Of a DNA stretch of 64,000 nt, positions 12,539-25,118 are shown one piece after another; positions within the stretch are counted from its first letter, which is position 1, and each line of letters begins with the position of its first letter. The notes below the pieces were generated by a model that was not told the origin of the DNA, did no database searches, and was given only the letters and a program-made list of their open reading frames with translations. Source of the stretch: Omphalotus guepiniiformis. Its lineage: Eukaryota > Basidiomycota > Agaricomycetes > Agaricales > Omphalotaceae. Both the position numbers and the translations under genes were made by a program. The stretch covers positions 806,001-870,000 of the forward strand of contig JAQOOI010000063.1 in assembly GCA_028554645.1 (NCBI GenBank), in the 5' to 3' direction.

Positions 12539-13242
12539 ATGGGCAGCTGGAAAAACGTGAACGCCATCATCGAAAACAGGCTCTATCTCGGAAAGTACGC
12601 GAATCCCGATCGTGTTTTTTCTCCTCATCGTTGATTGTTTTCGCCCTAGTATATTGGCCGCGCGTTCGACGCGTTCATTGACAGAGCGTCGCGTAACGCA
12701 TATCGTGTCTGTTTGTACAGATCCAATCCCAGCAGAGCTGCCTGAGTCTGGCATCCGCCACCTGCGTATTCCGGTCGAGGACGTTGACTATGCGGACCTC
12801 TTAATATACCTTCCGCGTGCTGTCGCATTCATCGACGATGCGCTCAGGAACGGTGGTGTAGTCCTTGTCCACTGTGTGCAAGGTCTCTCTCGAAGCGCAG
12901 CTGTTGTCGCAGCATATAGTAGGCTGTTTTTTTCCTCAAGCCCTTTCAGTTGACTTGACCGTCTCACCCATTCTTCAGTCATGCAAACCCGAAGAGTCAA
13001 TGCAACCGCTGCCTTAGAAATCGTTAGACAAGGTGAGGTTCGTTTCGTCAGACTGTGACTGCGGGGCGCTGAGACGATGCCTTCGCCTTCTAGCTCGCGA
13101 CCAGATTTGGCCCAATCCTGGGTTCCAGGAACAACTTGTCCTCTTTGAGTTGTGTCAGTACGCTCCTTCCCCTTCCAACGGCATCTATGCGAGCTGGAGG
13201 CACAAACTTGACCATCGCCTTGCATCTTCTGGGCTGCAATAG
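12539..13242 (+). CDS. Dual-specificity protein phosphatase (atypical DSP)
   Basis: Four exons (12539-12594, 12650-12918, 12979-13032, 13094-13242) give 175 aa, a minimal DSP catalytic domain with no extra modules. Landmarks in order are IIENRLYLGN, a VTHIVSV strand, IPVEDVDYADLL with the general-acid Asp region, and the signature loop VHCVQGLSRSAAVVAAYIM (HC-x5-RS, catalytic Cys at about residue 108). The tail ARDQIWPNPGFQEQL is the usual DSP helix after the P-loop. The enzyme should dephosphorylate Tyr and Ser/Thr phospho-residues or a related substrate; closest remembered relatives are DUSP12/Yvh1 and other small fungal DSPs, but the Yvh1 zinc domain is absent. All intron ends are GT-AG. 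Confidence 0.88.
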
Positions 13243-15125
13243 ATTGTCCACCTCAGGGAATGACGAATTACTACCCACTTATTGACCGGTTCCCAATTTT
13301 TGTTTTTAATCTTTCGAATGCTTCGCTGTTCTTGCTTTGTATCCCTTCGACGTCCTTCGTTATTTTAGGCACACTTTGCACTACTGTATCTAAACGTCTC
13401 TTTTCGTATTCTTTCTGCCCGAGCTCCCCGGAATCGGTGCAATGTACTTATGTATTTCGTAGTTGAACATAAAATAGACATGACCATACTCTACCCCGAT
13501 GATCCCTTCCTTGCTCGTTCCTATCAATCGAAGATTGGTACTCCCGACGCTCTCAGGCTATACCGGCTATAAAAATGCCAAAAATCTCCTAGTAGCCATC
13601 TCCAGTATGTTCGTTCATTCGAATGCCGATGTACTAACATTTGAATGCATCATCATAGCAAGGGAGCATCGCAGCGAAGTCTACTTACAGAAACTTGAGC
13701 TAGTTTTCTTTCATCAGACTGCACAGTTATTAGTTACCGATAATGTGAGCTTCAAGCCTTAATGAACTCATCTGATCCATCTGATCCCCGTTGTAGGCAT
13801 ATACCCAAATCCGGGCTAAACGAGAACACTTCGGTACAATCACGATTTGTTGTGACTCAAGCCGCGCAGGCAAACTTGTCAATGTCATTTGACTCCGTCG
13901 CCTTCGAGTCCCAAGCCCTTCCATCCCCTCACCGTACTCGTCTTCGCAGTGTTCAATTTGCTCATTTAAGACGTTCCACTTTTCAATATTTCTACACCCG
14001 ATAATGATTTTCAGCGTGGCTTTGATCCTATACAATCGCTTTGCATTACATTACCTGCACATGTCGGTGAAAATTCGGGAGAAGAAAGTGAAAGACTGTT
14101 TTCGAGCCCTACAGACAGATACACTGCTTCCATGACAGTTGAATTTCTGGCCGCAGTGGAACATGCGTCTATTCATTTACTATATGTTGCTCCACAAACA
14201 CAGCGCCAGAAGTGCGGCGGGAAACAATGTAACTTTAGAAGTAAAACATGGTGCTGGACTGAAGAGGGGTTGGCACTTTTTCTAGATCTATGCCTTCAGA
14301 TTTGTTACATACCACTGAGTGTTCCGAGCAACGCCTGTACAATGCAATCGCGGTCCTGATACCTGTGCATCCTCTGGGCTACGGTGTTAGGCTTGCGTTG
14401 TTTGCATATAGATGCGCCTGGGGCCTGTGTTCGCCGCTGTTCGTGACCGTAAGTGTGGGCGAATCAAGTGCGCCTACCGCCAACAATCCGGACTGCCCTG
14501 AATCAGAAATGTGTCTGGATACATGTCATTAAATCAGTATATACAAAATGTTGATTGTCCTCATAATACATACAGTTGAAGTCACATTGCAGTTCAATGG
14601 AATGTCTTTTCTGAAAGGTAATTCGACATGACAAACATCTGTCGATGCACAGCACGACGAACATCTTTGTTCTGCATGGTGCAAAGGCATTGACGGTTTG
14701 CTAATCCTTAGGCGCGGTGACTGGTGGAGAACATTGAGTCAGAAAGTGATCTTCGCTGCGAATACTTGTTGATGATCCATCTAGTACTACGATGTCAACG
14801 TAGAGACACGAGGTAATACATCTTCGCTGCTACTGCTGCTACAGGTCCCAGACAACCCTCTTCTGGCTCGGAAATTAGCGAGATGGATCAACGGAAGCGC
14901 GCTCAAAAAGCTGTTTACAATTTATGACTCGAAAACGAATTTCCTATCAAGATAGCGCCTTGTTCTAATTGAAACACGTAGATTGAGTACGTGTATAGAG
15001 TACAGCAAACAGCATATAAAGGCGATAAGTACTGGATAGGTTGAGCATTGACCAGAGAGCGAGAGGGAAAGGCGCCTGTTGGGAGGTTGCCACATCAAAT
15101 CTAGCGGAATTTTAATTTCCAGTCA
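13243..15125. other. Largest apparently gene-free stretch (about 1.9 kb)
   Basis: No frame here shows intron-compatible coding structure or family likeness. Overlapping short frames around 13500-14530 on both strands contradict one another. It could hold non-coding RNA, a decayed gene or a long promoter of ARF1. I see no terminal repeats or simple arrays. Confidence 0.45.
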
Positions 15126-15212
15126 CACGCACTCTCTCTCCACCTCACTCTCAACTGAATCTCAGTACTCTACCTCTTTCTTCATCTTTCTTTCTATCTT
15201 GTCTCTGCAACA
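15126..15212 (+). promoter_or_regulatory. CT-rich leader just before ARF1
   Basis: The roughly 87 bases before the ARF1 start are strongly pyrimidine-rich (repeated CTCT, TTTCTTTC) and end in CAACA before ATG. Such CT tracts commonly mark the transcription start zone of highly expressed fungal genes. Confidence 0.5.
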
Positions 15213-16037
<825 letters not shown>

Positions 16038-16355
16038 TGTTCTTCTTCCTGTCTTGCTTTCCCTACTTTATCAGCGTTGTTACTTGTCACGATCCTTCAC
16101 GATGCCGAAAATGTATGAAGTTCTCCTTCGCAGCATCTGTCCGTCGACACCCAGCCCTCTTCATTTTCCTTTCTACTCGGAAATTTCTCTCCTCATTCAC
16201 ATTGAAGCCCACTTGCTCAAAATTTCTCTTTCAATGTACCTATTCAGACCCTGGATCTAATATGCTGGGGTTTTTCGTTGTCGTAGACAATTAATCCAGT
16301 TCATCTCGTTCGTTTGATCAATATACAGTGGTCGTACATTTTGAGAATAAATTAT

Positions 16356-19310
16356 TTATCGTCCTTCGCCGGGGAATAGCCTACCAACAACTTCTGCCTC
16401 TTTACGCCTCTTCTCACCCAACTCTCGCTCTGCAGATTCTCTGCGGGAGGCACCGTATTTGGCAAGCTTCTCTAGAAGTGCTTGGAGTCGTTTGTGCTTA
16501 ACATTAGCATACGATGTGTGCCTGTTCGCAGGGATGAGATATTCTTGGACCGTATCTGATAACACGATAGAAGTGGTCTAAATGGGATCAACAAGGGAAG
16601 TATTAGCCAGAGCCTCAGAAAAACCGCCCATAGCTTCACTTACGGCTCGTAATTCGCCAAATGCCGAACATAAGTGGCCCCTTCCGATTCGTTTGAATTC
16701 CCCCTCTAAGAAGTCTACGTCGATCAAGATGTTCGAGATCGCATTCTCGTTCATCATGGGAACATTTCGGCCTGCTAAAAAGTCCTGTATGAAAAGCGGT
16801 TAAGACAATTACTTCGGACAGAACTGCTAAACGCTAACGCACCATTAAGCACTCTGCGATATACGATACAGCGCCCATATATGCGTCATCTATATACGAG
16901 TCCTTGATAACTAGCTGACTGTCCACAACGGTAGTCAGCCAGTTGATGAGCTCGTACAGATACATGCTCGGGCCGTCCTCTCTGTGTGTTGGTGTCCAAT
17001 TGTACTCGGAAAGTTCGAAGAAATCATCGAGCTTGGAATTGATGAGAGATGTTATGCGAGCTATAGCACGGGCCAAAGTAGCACCAAAGGCAGCGGAGGA
17101 TTCAAGACGGATAGTTCCACCTCTTTGTGCTGTCCTGTAGAGAAACGATCTGAGCTGCCGTCCGCTAAAAGACGATGTTCAAGAGCACATACCGAAGATT
17201 TGTAAGGGAACGCTCCAACTCTGAACATGCGACTTGGAAATGCTCTAGATTTGTTACAATCTGCGCGAGTTGCGATAGGGTGGAAGTGGCGGCCAAGCGT
17301 TGACTAATTGTCTCGCTGATATGCTTTGTGAGTAGATTGTCCAGTGACTGAGTTAAGGTGTAAGTCGCTGTGGCAAGTTGTGAGATAGGATTATCAACTA
17401 CCTTGCTTAAAAGGTCATCGATGTTGCGATGGTGCTGAGAAACACCTTCGACAAATGCATAGAACTTTTGCACAAATCCTCGAATCTGTGGTGTATGAGA
17501 GTGTGAGCTTTTGTGGTGGAGATTGGGTTCCCGACTCACATCTTCACAGCACAAGTAGAAAGTTTGAGACCACGGAAGGTTCTGAGGCAAGCCAGCCCTA
17601 AAGCATAGTGCTCAGTAGCGCGCCACAAGTGCCATATAAATCCACGTACTGCTGTATGTCCTCTTTCTCAGCGTCGCTTATCCAAACGACGTCAAGGACA
17701 GTCGAGACGTCTTGTAGAGTTTGTACAAGCATCGGCTGGTTGTCATCTTGGTGGACAATCTGTAAGAAGTGTCAAGACAGCCGGAATTTGAGAAGCATTT
17801 ACATAACATACATCGTCAAAACGCCGTGAAAACTGTTTCTCCAGAAGCTGTGCGTATTTCTCGAATAATATGATGATAAGGTGATGTAATGAAGTGGTTG
17901 AGTACAAAGGAGACTAAGAAGCAGCTGGATCAGCATAAAAGCATTTCCTGAAGAAAGATTATCTACCTCGAGAGTCATTATAAATCCAATCAGGCACTCC
18001 TTAACTCGAAGGAAAGTGTCGGGGTCTGTTTCATTCCTCAGAGCGCTTTCGACGGCAACAGTGAGTCGCGAAACAACGCCCTCCCATAATTCTTCAATAT
18101 CCCGCTCTGATCTGAATGAATTTGTCGTCTCTAGCACATGACTTTCAACAATGAAAAACCCAGATATTGCTTGGGTCACTGAGGAAAGTGAGCCCAGAGG
18201 AAGGGGAATTGGCAGTGTTAGGTCAGATTGTGTCTGTTGCACATTGTGTCAAAAGCCTGTTGAACGCAAGAACAGAGACACTTACCTTCCTATCGGCCTG
18301 GTAAGACCTCTGTAACTCATCAAGAGAGTCAAGGGCGGTATATATGTGTATGCATTGATACAGGGGTTTGAAGTCTATTGAAAGCTGATCGTTGTCGAGC
18401 ACATTGACTGAACGAGTATGGCTCAGCACGACTAATGTCTCTCAACAAGTAAGAGAAGAGGATTTACATTCAGTTTTTTCATAGGTCACCAGCTCGACAG
18501 CACTTCCAACTCGGCTCATCCTCAGTAATGGGTCCTTCTCCCGCCTTAATCTCCATCGACGGGTTCGAGATTCCATGGCATCTAGAGCGAGACGTCCCAC
18601 TTCACCACTGTTTTCTCTTATCTCAAGTAGCCATTGTTTCATGGAGGCCGTGACTGCATCTTTAATTTGGGTACGCAGCGACGGTAACGATGACAAGAGA
18701 TACTGGTAGAAAGGTGTCTGAGAGAGTGATGTCTGAGGCAAGTTTTGTATATCTTCCAAAGACTAGAAAGAGCGTATATGTTGAGGGACGACAACGATGA
18801 ACATGGCTGATCACCGACCCTTAGTGCGCTCCAATATTTCCCTTCCCCGATCATTTCACGTACACGGTGCACGACATCCAGTACGCGCAGACAAGCCTGC
18901 AGCGTGTCAATAGCCTCGTCAAGATTGGCGGCAGTCTTCTTGTTCTGAAGCAAAGCGCGTTTCTTTTCGACAAGACCACGTCCGAGCTGTGATACGCTAG
19001 CGTCCAAGGAAGATATGTTCTCCTTCATCTTGTCCGTATACGACTTGACAGAGAAGAGCGTCGAAACAGAAGCAATGAAGTCTTGGTAATTCTCTCCACA
19101 TATATTCTCTATTTCTGCATCTTTTGACTCGACGAGGCCTTGAACGGTTCGGAGAAACGCCTCTTGCTGGCGATTCGTGTGTATTTGCCTGATGATGGGT
19201 CCTAATTGTTCGAGATTTTCTGAAGATGAAGACTGGTCTAATAGATGAATCTGCTGAAGCTGCTGGTCAATACTTTCTTGCGTGAATTGAGGCCGTTTCC
19301 GAGGCGGCAT
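16356..19310 (-). CDS. SEC15: Exocyst complex subunit Sec15
   Basis: Eleven exons (19310-18819, 18762-18468, 18407-18286, 18233-17967, 17913-17812, 17759-17650, 17597-17540, 17485-17193, 17134-16843, 16784-16644, 16577-16356) sum to 797 aa, the family's normal size. Diagnostic stretches are NLDEAIDTLQACLRVLDVVHRV with EGKYWSALR, NDQLSIDFKPLYQCIHIYTA, HHLIIILFEKYAQLLEKQF, QTFYLCCED, RGGTIRL and LDDFFELSEYNWTP. Sec15 is the exocyst subunit that binds the Rab GTPase Sec4 on secretory vesicles and links them to the tethering complex at growing tips and septa. The N-terminus (MPPRKRPQF) is basic, followed by helical bundles. No lesion was seen. Confidence 0.93.
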
Positions 19311-19400
19311 GGTTGTGTAGGTAGCAACTTAGCATAGCAGCCTGACTGAACTGAATTGGTCGGTTCAAAGTCCGCAGACTCAACCAGTTCTGACCTTAAC

Positions 19401-20494
19401 ATGCCTTCCACTACTTTTCACGTAGATGCAGCGTACGAACAAATGCCAAATGATTCTTTCGTGACTTAACGCTGTTATTTCTTGTCAGCTTGTTCGATAT
19501 GGACGGAACACTGGTCGACTCGGCTGCAGGTGTCGTTGGGGCTTGGGAACTCTTCAAGCAGAAATATCCTCATATCAACGTTGAGGATATTTTGAGCTGT
19601 GAGTTTCTTACTTGACATAAATAGCCTTATATCGATCTATCGGACAGGCTCTCATGGCGTTCGGACGGTAGAAAATCTTCGAATTCACTGTGGTATCGAA
19701 GATCCGGCAGAGCTGGAGGTACTTGATCGATGAACATTCATTTCATTCACCTTATATTGAGCGCATCGTGTACTACCTTCAGAAAGAGGCTCAGCGCTTT
19801 GAAGGTGCGATTGTTACAGAATCGACAGCGAATGGAAAACCAGGAATCCTCAAATTACCTGGTGTCGCGGAAGCTTTGAAAGAGGTAGGTATTTCCCTTA
19901 CATATTAGCCTTTGCCTTGATATCAACCTTTTTCACAGATTGCTCCTGGAAGACACCTACCGAAACCGTGTTGGGCTATCTGTACCTCAGCCACACGGTC
20001 GTATGCGACTGCTGCTCTCGCGTCAGCTGGCATCGTTATTCCTGATGTATTTGTCGCGGCCGAGGACGTCAGCAAGGGCAAGCCTGCGTGAGGCTTTCAA
20101 TTAGAGCCAGATTCATTCTAACGCTGACGCTGGTGGTTGTAGGCCTGATCCGTACCTTCTCGGCGCACAGAGGTGTGGAGTAAAGCCTGAAAACTGTAAG
20201 TGTCACCTTTCACACCGAATTCACAATCCTGATCGAATCGCGCCAGGCGTGGTCTTTGAGGATGCTCCCGCAGGTGTCCTAAGCGGCAAAGCAGCAGGTT
20301 GCAAGACAATCGGTTTCCTTACTACTCACTCCAAGGCTCAAGTAGAAGAGGCCAATCCTGACTTTCTTGTGCCAGACATGTCGAGGTAAGAGCTCACTTG
20401 GATGTTTCTGGGATCCTTTGATGCGATTTGCGACGGTAGTGTGACACTGAGGAGAACCGACAGTGGACTAGAAGTTACTATTGAGACGGAATAG
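19401..20494 (+). CDS. HAD-superfamily phosphatase (glycerol-3-phosphatase / 2-deoxyglucose-6-phosphatase type)
   Basis: Eight exons (19401-19432, 19489-19598, 19648-19718, 19783-19884, 19939-20087, 20143-20195, 20247-20385, 20440-20494) give 236 aa. HAD motifs are complete: LFDMDGTLVDS (motif I, nucleophile and acid Asp), CTSATRSYA (motif II), SKGKPAPDPY (motif III Lys) and VVFEDAPAGVLSG (motif IV acidic pair). This layout and size fit the Gpp1/Gpp2 glycerol-3-phosphatases and Dog1/Dog2 phosphatases, which make glycerol for osmotic protection or remove toxic sugar phosphates in the cytosol. The two cannot be told apart here. The start is 90 bp from the divergent SEC15 start, so promoters overlap. 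Confidence 0.88.
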
Positions 20495-20805
20495 ATGAAT
20501 CTCGTGTTAGATCGCTAGACGTAGACCTCCAGCTTTCGCAGGACATGATCATGCTAGAATCTAAACGGAATAACTAGACAGCTATGTAGGTTGGTACACG
20601 CAAATAGATAATTTACAAGCATTCCATTTCAAAAGTTACCGATAAGACTAGCATAGAAATGACACCGAGGTATGTGACTATCATAGACAAAATTTTTCCA
20701 GAAGAAGCGAAGAGAGCAAAGGATTTAACAAAAGAATGTCAAATAGAGTATCGGATGGAGAGCAGGGTATATGCAGCTGCCCATTTGAAGGCAATTTACA
20801 CGCAT
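20495..20805. other. Intergenic between convergent genes
   Basis: About 310 bp between the ends of the HAD phosphatase and the downstream alpha-tubulin. Nothing recognisable. Confidence 0.5.
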
Positions 20806-22626
20806 CTAATACTCCCCTTCCTCCTCAGCATCTGCAGAGTCAGTACCAACTTCCTCATAGTCCTTTTCAAGGGCGGCAAGATCTTCGCGGGCTTCAGAGA
20901 ATTCACCTTCCTCCATACCTTCACCGACGTACCAGTGCACGAAGGCACGTTTGGAGTACATAAGGTCGAACTTGTAGTCTGATATGGAAGAGGTCATTAG
21001 AGGACTGATAAGAGACTCATATCACAAACTCACCGAGACGACCCCAGGCAGCAGCAATGGCGGTGGTGCTGTAGATTGAACCCTATGAGTAAGACACCTC
21101 GGATGACGATCAATAAGCTTACTTTGACAGCATGCACAGACTACGGCTGGCTTTTGCAAGGTCACCTCCCGGAACACATGCAGGTGGCTCATTGCAGATA
21201 CCCAACTTGAGTCATGTCAAACCGACTATTCACCTGTGTTCGAGGACATGGACGTTACCTTGAAGCCAGTAGGGCACCAGTCGACGAACTGAATAGTTCT
21301 CTTAGTCTTGATGCTGGCAACAGCAGAAGTGACATCCTTAGGAACGACGTCGCCGCGGTACAATAAACAGCAAGCCACTAGAAAGAAATGAGCATTATCA
21401 GATGAGCCGATTGTCGAAAGTACGCACTGTATTTGCCCTCCTTCGGGTCACATTTCACCATCTGGTTACCGTTCTCGAAGCATGAGAAAGTCATCTCAGC
21501 AACAGAGTTCTGCTCGTGTCCGGCCTTCTCCACGGACAACAGGGGCGAATAGGTGGCAAGGGGGAAATGAATTCGAGGGAAGCTAGATATGGACAGGTGA
21601 TGAGCAAGGGACGATGAACAAGCTTAACCGTAGGACATACGGGACCAAGTTAGTCTGGAACTCGTTCAAGTCGACGTTTAAGGAGCCGTCAAATCGTAAT
21701 GAGGACGTGATGGAAGAAACAACCTGAGCGATAAGCCTGTTCAAGTTGGAGAAGCTAGGTGAGCTGACGCCAAGCTTTTTCTTGCAGATGTCGTAGATAG
21801 CCTCGTTATCAACCTGCCAACTCGAGTGAGATTGATGAACAGAGCGCAAAAATCGACACGCACCATGAAAGAACAATCTGAGTGCTCCAGCGTCGTGTGA
21901 GTCGTCAAAACCGAGTTGTAAGGCTCGACAACGGAACTGGACAGCTGTGGGGCAGGGTAAACACAGAACTCCAACTTGGATTTCTTTCCGTAGTCAGTGG
22001 AAAGTCTCTCGAGAAGCAAGGCACCGAAACCCGAGCCAGTTCCTCCACCGAAGGAGTGGAACACGAAAAAGCCCTGAAGACCAGAGCAGTTGTCCGCAAG
22101 GCGACGGAGTCTGTCCATGACAGGATCGATGAGCTCCTTTCCGACAGTATAGTGCCCACGAGCATCTAGAAAGGAAGTTCAGGCCATTGGAACCACAAAA
22201 AGAGATGTTGGGACGTACAATTGTTAGCAGCATCCTCCTTGCCAGTGATCATAGTCTCTGGGTGGAAAAGAGACCTATATGGGCCGGACTTGACATCGTC
22301 AATGGCACCGGGCTCCAAATCAACGTAGAGAGAACGAGGGACGTGTTTTCCAGAGTTAGTCTCAGAAAAGAAGGTTGAGAAACCACTGTCGGTATTAGAC
22401 GGTGATCCTTCGAGGACACGACCGTCAGGCTAGAGAATCACGATCAGACAGTATCCATTTGTGGCGCGTAGAAAACGTACACTGAGTCCATGCTCTAAAG
22501 TATAAAGTTCCCCTGCAGTTATGTGTTAGCTTCGAATCAGAGTGAAGCAATGCTATAGAACTCACAGCAAGCATTTCCTATCTGGACACCAGCTTGACCG
22601 ACATGGACAGAGATAACTTCACGCAT
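20806..22626 (-). CDS. TUB1-like: Alpha-tubulin, downstream copy (10 exons)
   Basis: Ten exons (22626-22566, 22512-22481, 22429-22219, 22165-21864, 21813-21641, 21582-21428, 21377-21259, 21205-21123, 21068-21034, 20978-20806) sum to 1344 nt, 447 aa. It starts [21 protein letters not shown], has the GTP-binding loop [23 protein letters not shown] and the acidic tail ending EEEGEY with terminal Tyr. It should polymerise with beta-tubulin into microtubules. It lies 312 bp behind a second alpha-tubulin on the same strand. The first six splice positions match that copy, while three extra introns interrupt its 3' third. Differences such as [13 protein letters not shown] and the Cys in EPPACVPGG show it has diverged from the upstream copy. 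Confidence 0.96.
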
Positions 22627-22938
22627 GACTGATACTCACAATTGTTGGGGAAAAGCAAGACTGACGAAAAAAGTTTGCACGGCGGTTGCCCGAGTATATG
22701 CCTCAAAATTTCCTATTATAGGTACTCATCGTGTGAAGGGCCGGTCACTCGCCAACCGTAACAACGTAAGGTGAATGGTGAAATATCGTGATTCGTGAAA
22801 TTGTTATGTAAAACAGGTTGTAAAATTCCGCGAAAAAAAAGACTAATGGTATGCGTAAAGTGACAATGAAGAAGGAATCAATTACGAGACAACATAAAGT
22901 TCGACAACACTAAAAAAACCGAATTGACTGGGAAACAT

Positions 22939-24707
22939 CTAGTATTCACCAGACTCCTCGATGTCGGCCGAGTCAATACCAACTTCTTCATAGTCCTTCT
23001 CAAGGGCCGCCAAATCCTCACGAGCCTCTGAGAATTCACCCTCTTCCATACCCTCACCGACATACCAGTGGACGAATGCACGCTTCGAGTACAGGAGATC
23101 GAACTTGTGGTCCAGACGCGACCAAGCAGAAGAAATGGCGGTGGTGTTAGACAACATACACATGCTGCGGGTGACTTTGGCGAGATCACCTCCCGGGACG
23201 TGTGCAGGAGGTTCGTTGCAGATACCGAGTTTGAAGCCAGTGGGACACCAGTCGACGAATTGAATAGTACGCTTTGTCTTGATGACAGAGACTGCGGCAT
23301 TGACATCCTTGGGGACAACATCACCACGGTATAGCAGAGCGCAGGCCACTAAAGTGACAAGGTTAACCAGAACGCCAAAAAAGCTTAGTTGTAGTTGCTT
23401 ACTGTATTTGCCTTCCCTCGGGTCGCACTTGACCATTTGGTGCCCAGGCTCGAAGCAAGAGAAGGTCATATCAGCGACAGAGTTCTGTTCATGATGAGCC
23501 TTCTCAGCAGAGATGATGGGAGCAAATGTAGCGAGGGGGAAATGAATACGAGGGAAACTAGACACAGATTGTCAAATTCACTCCACAGGGTTAGGAAAAA
23601 CGGACTCACGGCACCAAGTTTGTCTGGAATTCGTTCAAGTCGACGTTCAGGGAACCATCGAAACGTAAAGAGGCAGTAATAGAAGAAACAACTTGAGCGA
23701 TCAACCTGTTCAAGTTGGTGAGGCCAGGTGAAGCAATGTTCAAGTTCTTTTTGCAAATGTCATAAATGGCTTCGTTATCGACCTATGCCAATGTCATGCA
23801 TCAGAACTTTAGTGTACTTAAGTGTCAAACGCGTCAAAATACCATGAAAGAACAGTCCGAGTGTTCCAAGGTAGTGTGAGTAGTCAGAACCGAGTTATAA
23901 GGCTCAACGACAGAGTTTGCGAGCGTAGGCGCAGGGTATACACTGAACTCGAGCTTCGACTTCTTCCCGTAGTCGGTAGAAAGGCGCTCAAGGATGAGAG
24001 CACCGAAACCGGAACCAGTTCCGCCACCAAAGGAGTGGAAGACAAAGAAGCCCTGAAGACCAGAGCAATTATCGGCAAGGCGGCGAACCTTGTCCATGAC
24101 TGTATCAATCATCTCTTTTCCGATGGTGTAGTGACCACGAGCATCTGGTGAAGAATATGTCAAGGACAAATAACCAAAAGCACCAAAGGGGTCATGTCAC
24201 ATACAGTTGCTGGCGGCGTCCTCTTTGCCAGTAACTAGGGTCTCGGGGTGGAAAAGACTCCTGTAGGGGCCATTCCTAACCTCATCGATGACATTCGGCT
24301 CCAGATCAATGTACAAGGAACGCGGTACATGTTTGCCAGAAGAGGTCTCTGAGAAGAAGGTGCTGAAACCATCGTCGTTGTGCGACGGCGATCCTTCGGC
24401 GAGACGACCATCCGGCTAGCAAAATGCCACTTTAACATCATCGTATAATAACGGAAAGAAATACCACTCACGCTCAGACCGTGCTCAACAGTGTAAAGCT
24501 CCCCTTCAAAGATAATCGGATCAGCATCACGCCATTATTCTAGCAGTTAAAAAGGGAAGATGGCGAGTGTGTCCGACGCGTCTTTCGCAAGACGTAAAAC
24601 ATCTAGACATTTTTTGAAGGGAGGAAGACAAGTATTGGAAACTTACAGCAAGCATTACCGATCTGAACACCAGCCTGACCCACGTGTACCGAGATAACTT
24701 CACGCAT
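22939..24707 (-). CDS. TUB1: Alpha-tubulin, upstream copy (7 exons)
   Basis: Seven exons (24707-24647, 24503-24472, 24415-24205, 24144-23843, 23782-23610, 23557-23403, 23348-22939) also sum to 1344 nt, 447 aa. The protein carries the same landmarks ([44 protein letters not shown]) and an acidic tail ending IEESGEY. The last exon of 410 nt equals exactly the sum of four exons (119+83+35+173 nt) in the downstream copy, so three introns are absent. [13 protein letters not shown] and EPPAHVPGG follow the more usual tubulin form. A leader intron precedes the start codon. This is probably the main, highly expressed alpha-tubulin. Confidence 0.96.
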
Positions 24708-24718
24708 TTTGAGCAATC

Positions 24719-24783
24719 CTGTAGAGAAAAGGAAGGACGTGGAGTTGAAGGTAGGACTGGTGCGTATGGGCTGGGATACTCAC
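24719..24783 (-). other. Probable 5' leader intron of the upstream alpha-tubulin
   Basis: Reading the minus strand, GTGAGT begins at 24783 and a pyrimidine-rich tract followed by CTACAG ends at 24719, 11 bases before the start codon. A 65-nt intron in the leader is common in strongly expressed fungal genes. The downstream tubulin copy shows no such acceptor before its ATG. Confidence 0.6.
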
Positions 24784-25118
24784 AAAGAAAAGAGAGTTGT
24801 GCCAATGATGTGAGGATGAGGAGACAAGCACTGAAAGAAACTTTGGTCCCCCATTATTCAACGCAAATGTTCCCACGGGTCCTCCTTCACAGATTCACAT
24901 GGCCCGTGCACAAGAAAATCACCTTCGAAGGCGTGTCGAAACAATTGTTCGAGTCTAGTTAGGCGAGTTATACGTTCTGAATACATAAAAATGCAGTATC
25001 CTCAGACTTATATGAGTACAAAAATGAGCCTAGTCCATGCATCCAAAACTACGAGTGATGGTTTCTATCGAGATGTTCGTTACCGTTCTGTGAATGATGA
25101 ATTTGAAAACCACTGAGA
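24784..25118. other. Intergenic, no gene recognised
   Basis: About 335 bp containing the upstream alpha-tubulin promoter and the 3' flank of the lipase gene. No coding signal. Confidence 0.5.

Noticed and set aside
13730..14035. Possible genes in the 13.5-14.5 kb frames on both strands
   Set aside because: They overlap each other, have no supporting splice structure and look like chance open frames.
18639..19310. SEC15 first exon read through as one 223-aa frame
   Set aside because: The family sequence after WSALR resumes at SLEDIQNLP in the next exon; the read-through part is intron plus a wrong frame.
19350..19400. tRNA-like B-box string (GGTTCAAAGTCC)
   Set aside because: Spacing of the loop is wrong and no matching acceptor stem or A box lies upstream.
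22939..23565. Alpha-tubulin frame running through 23349-23402 without splicing
   Set aside because: The extra residues between GKY and ACALLYRG are absent from all tubulins and are bounded by GT-AG, so they are an intron that happens to be open.
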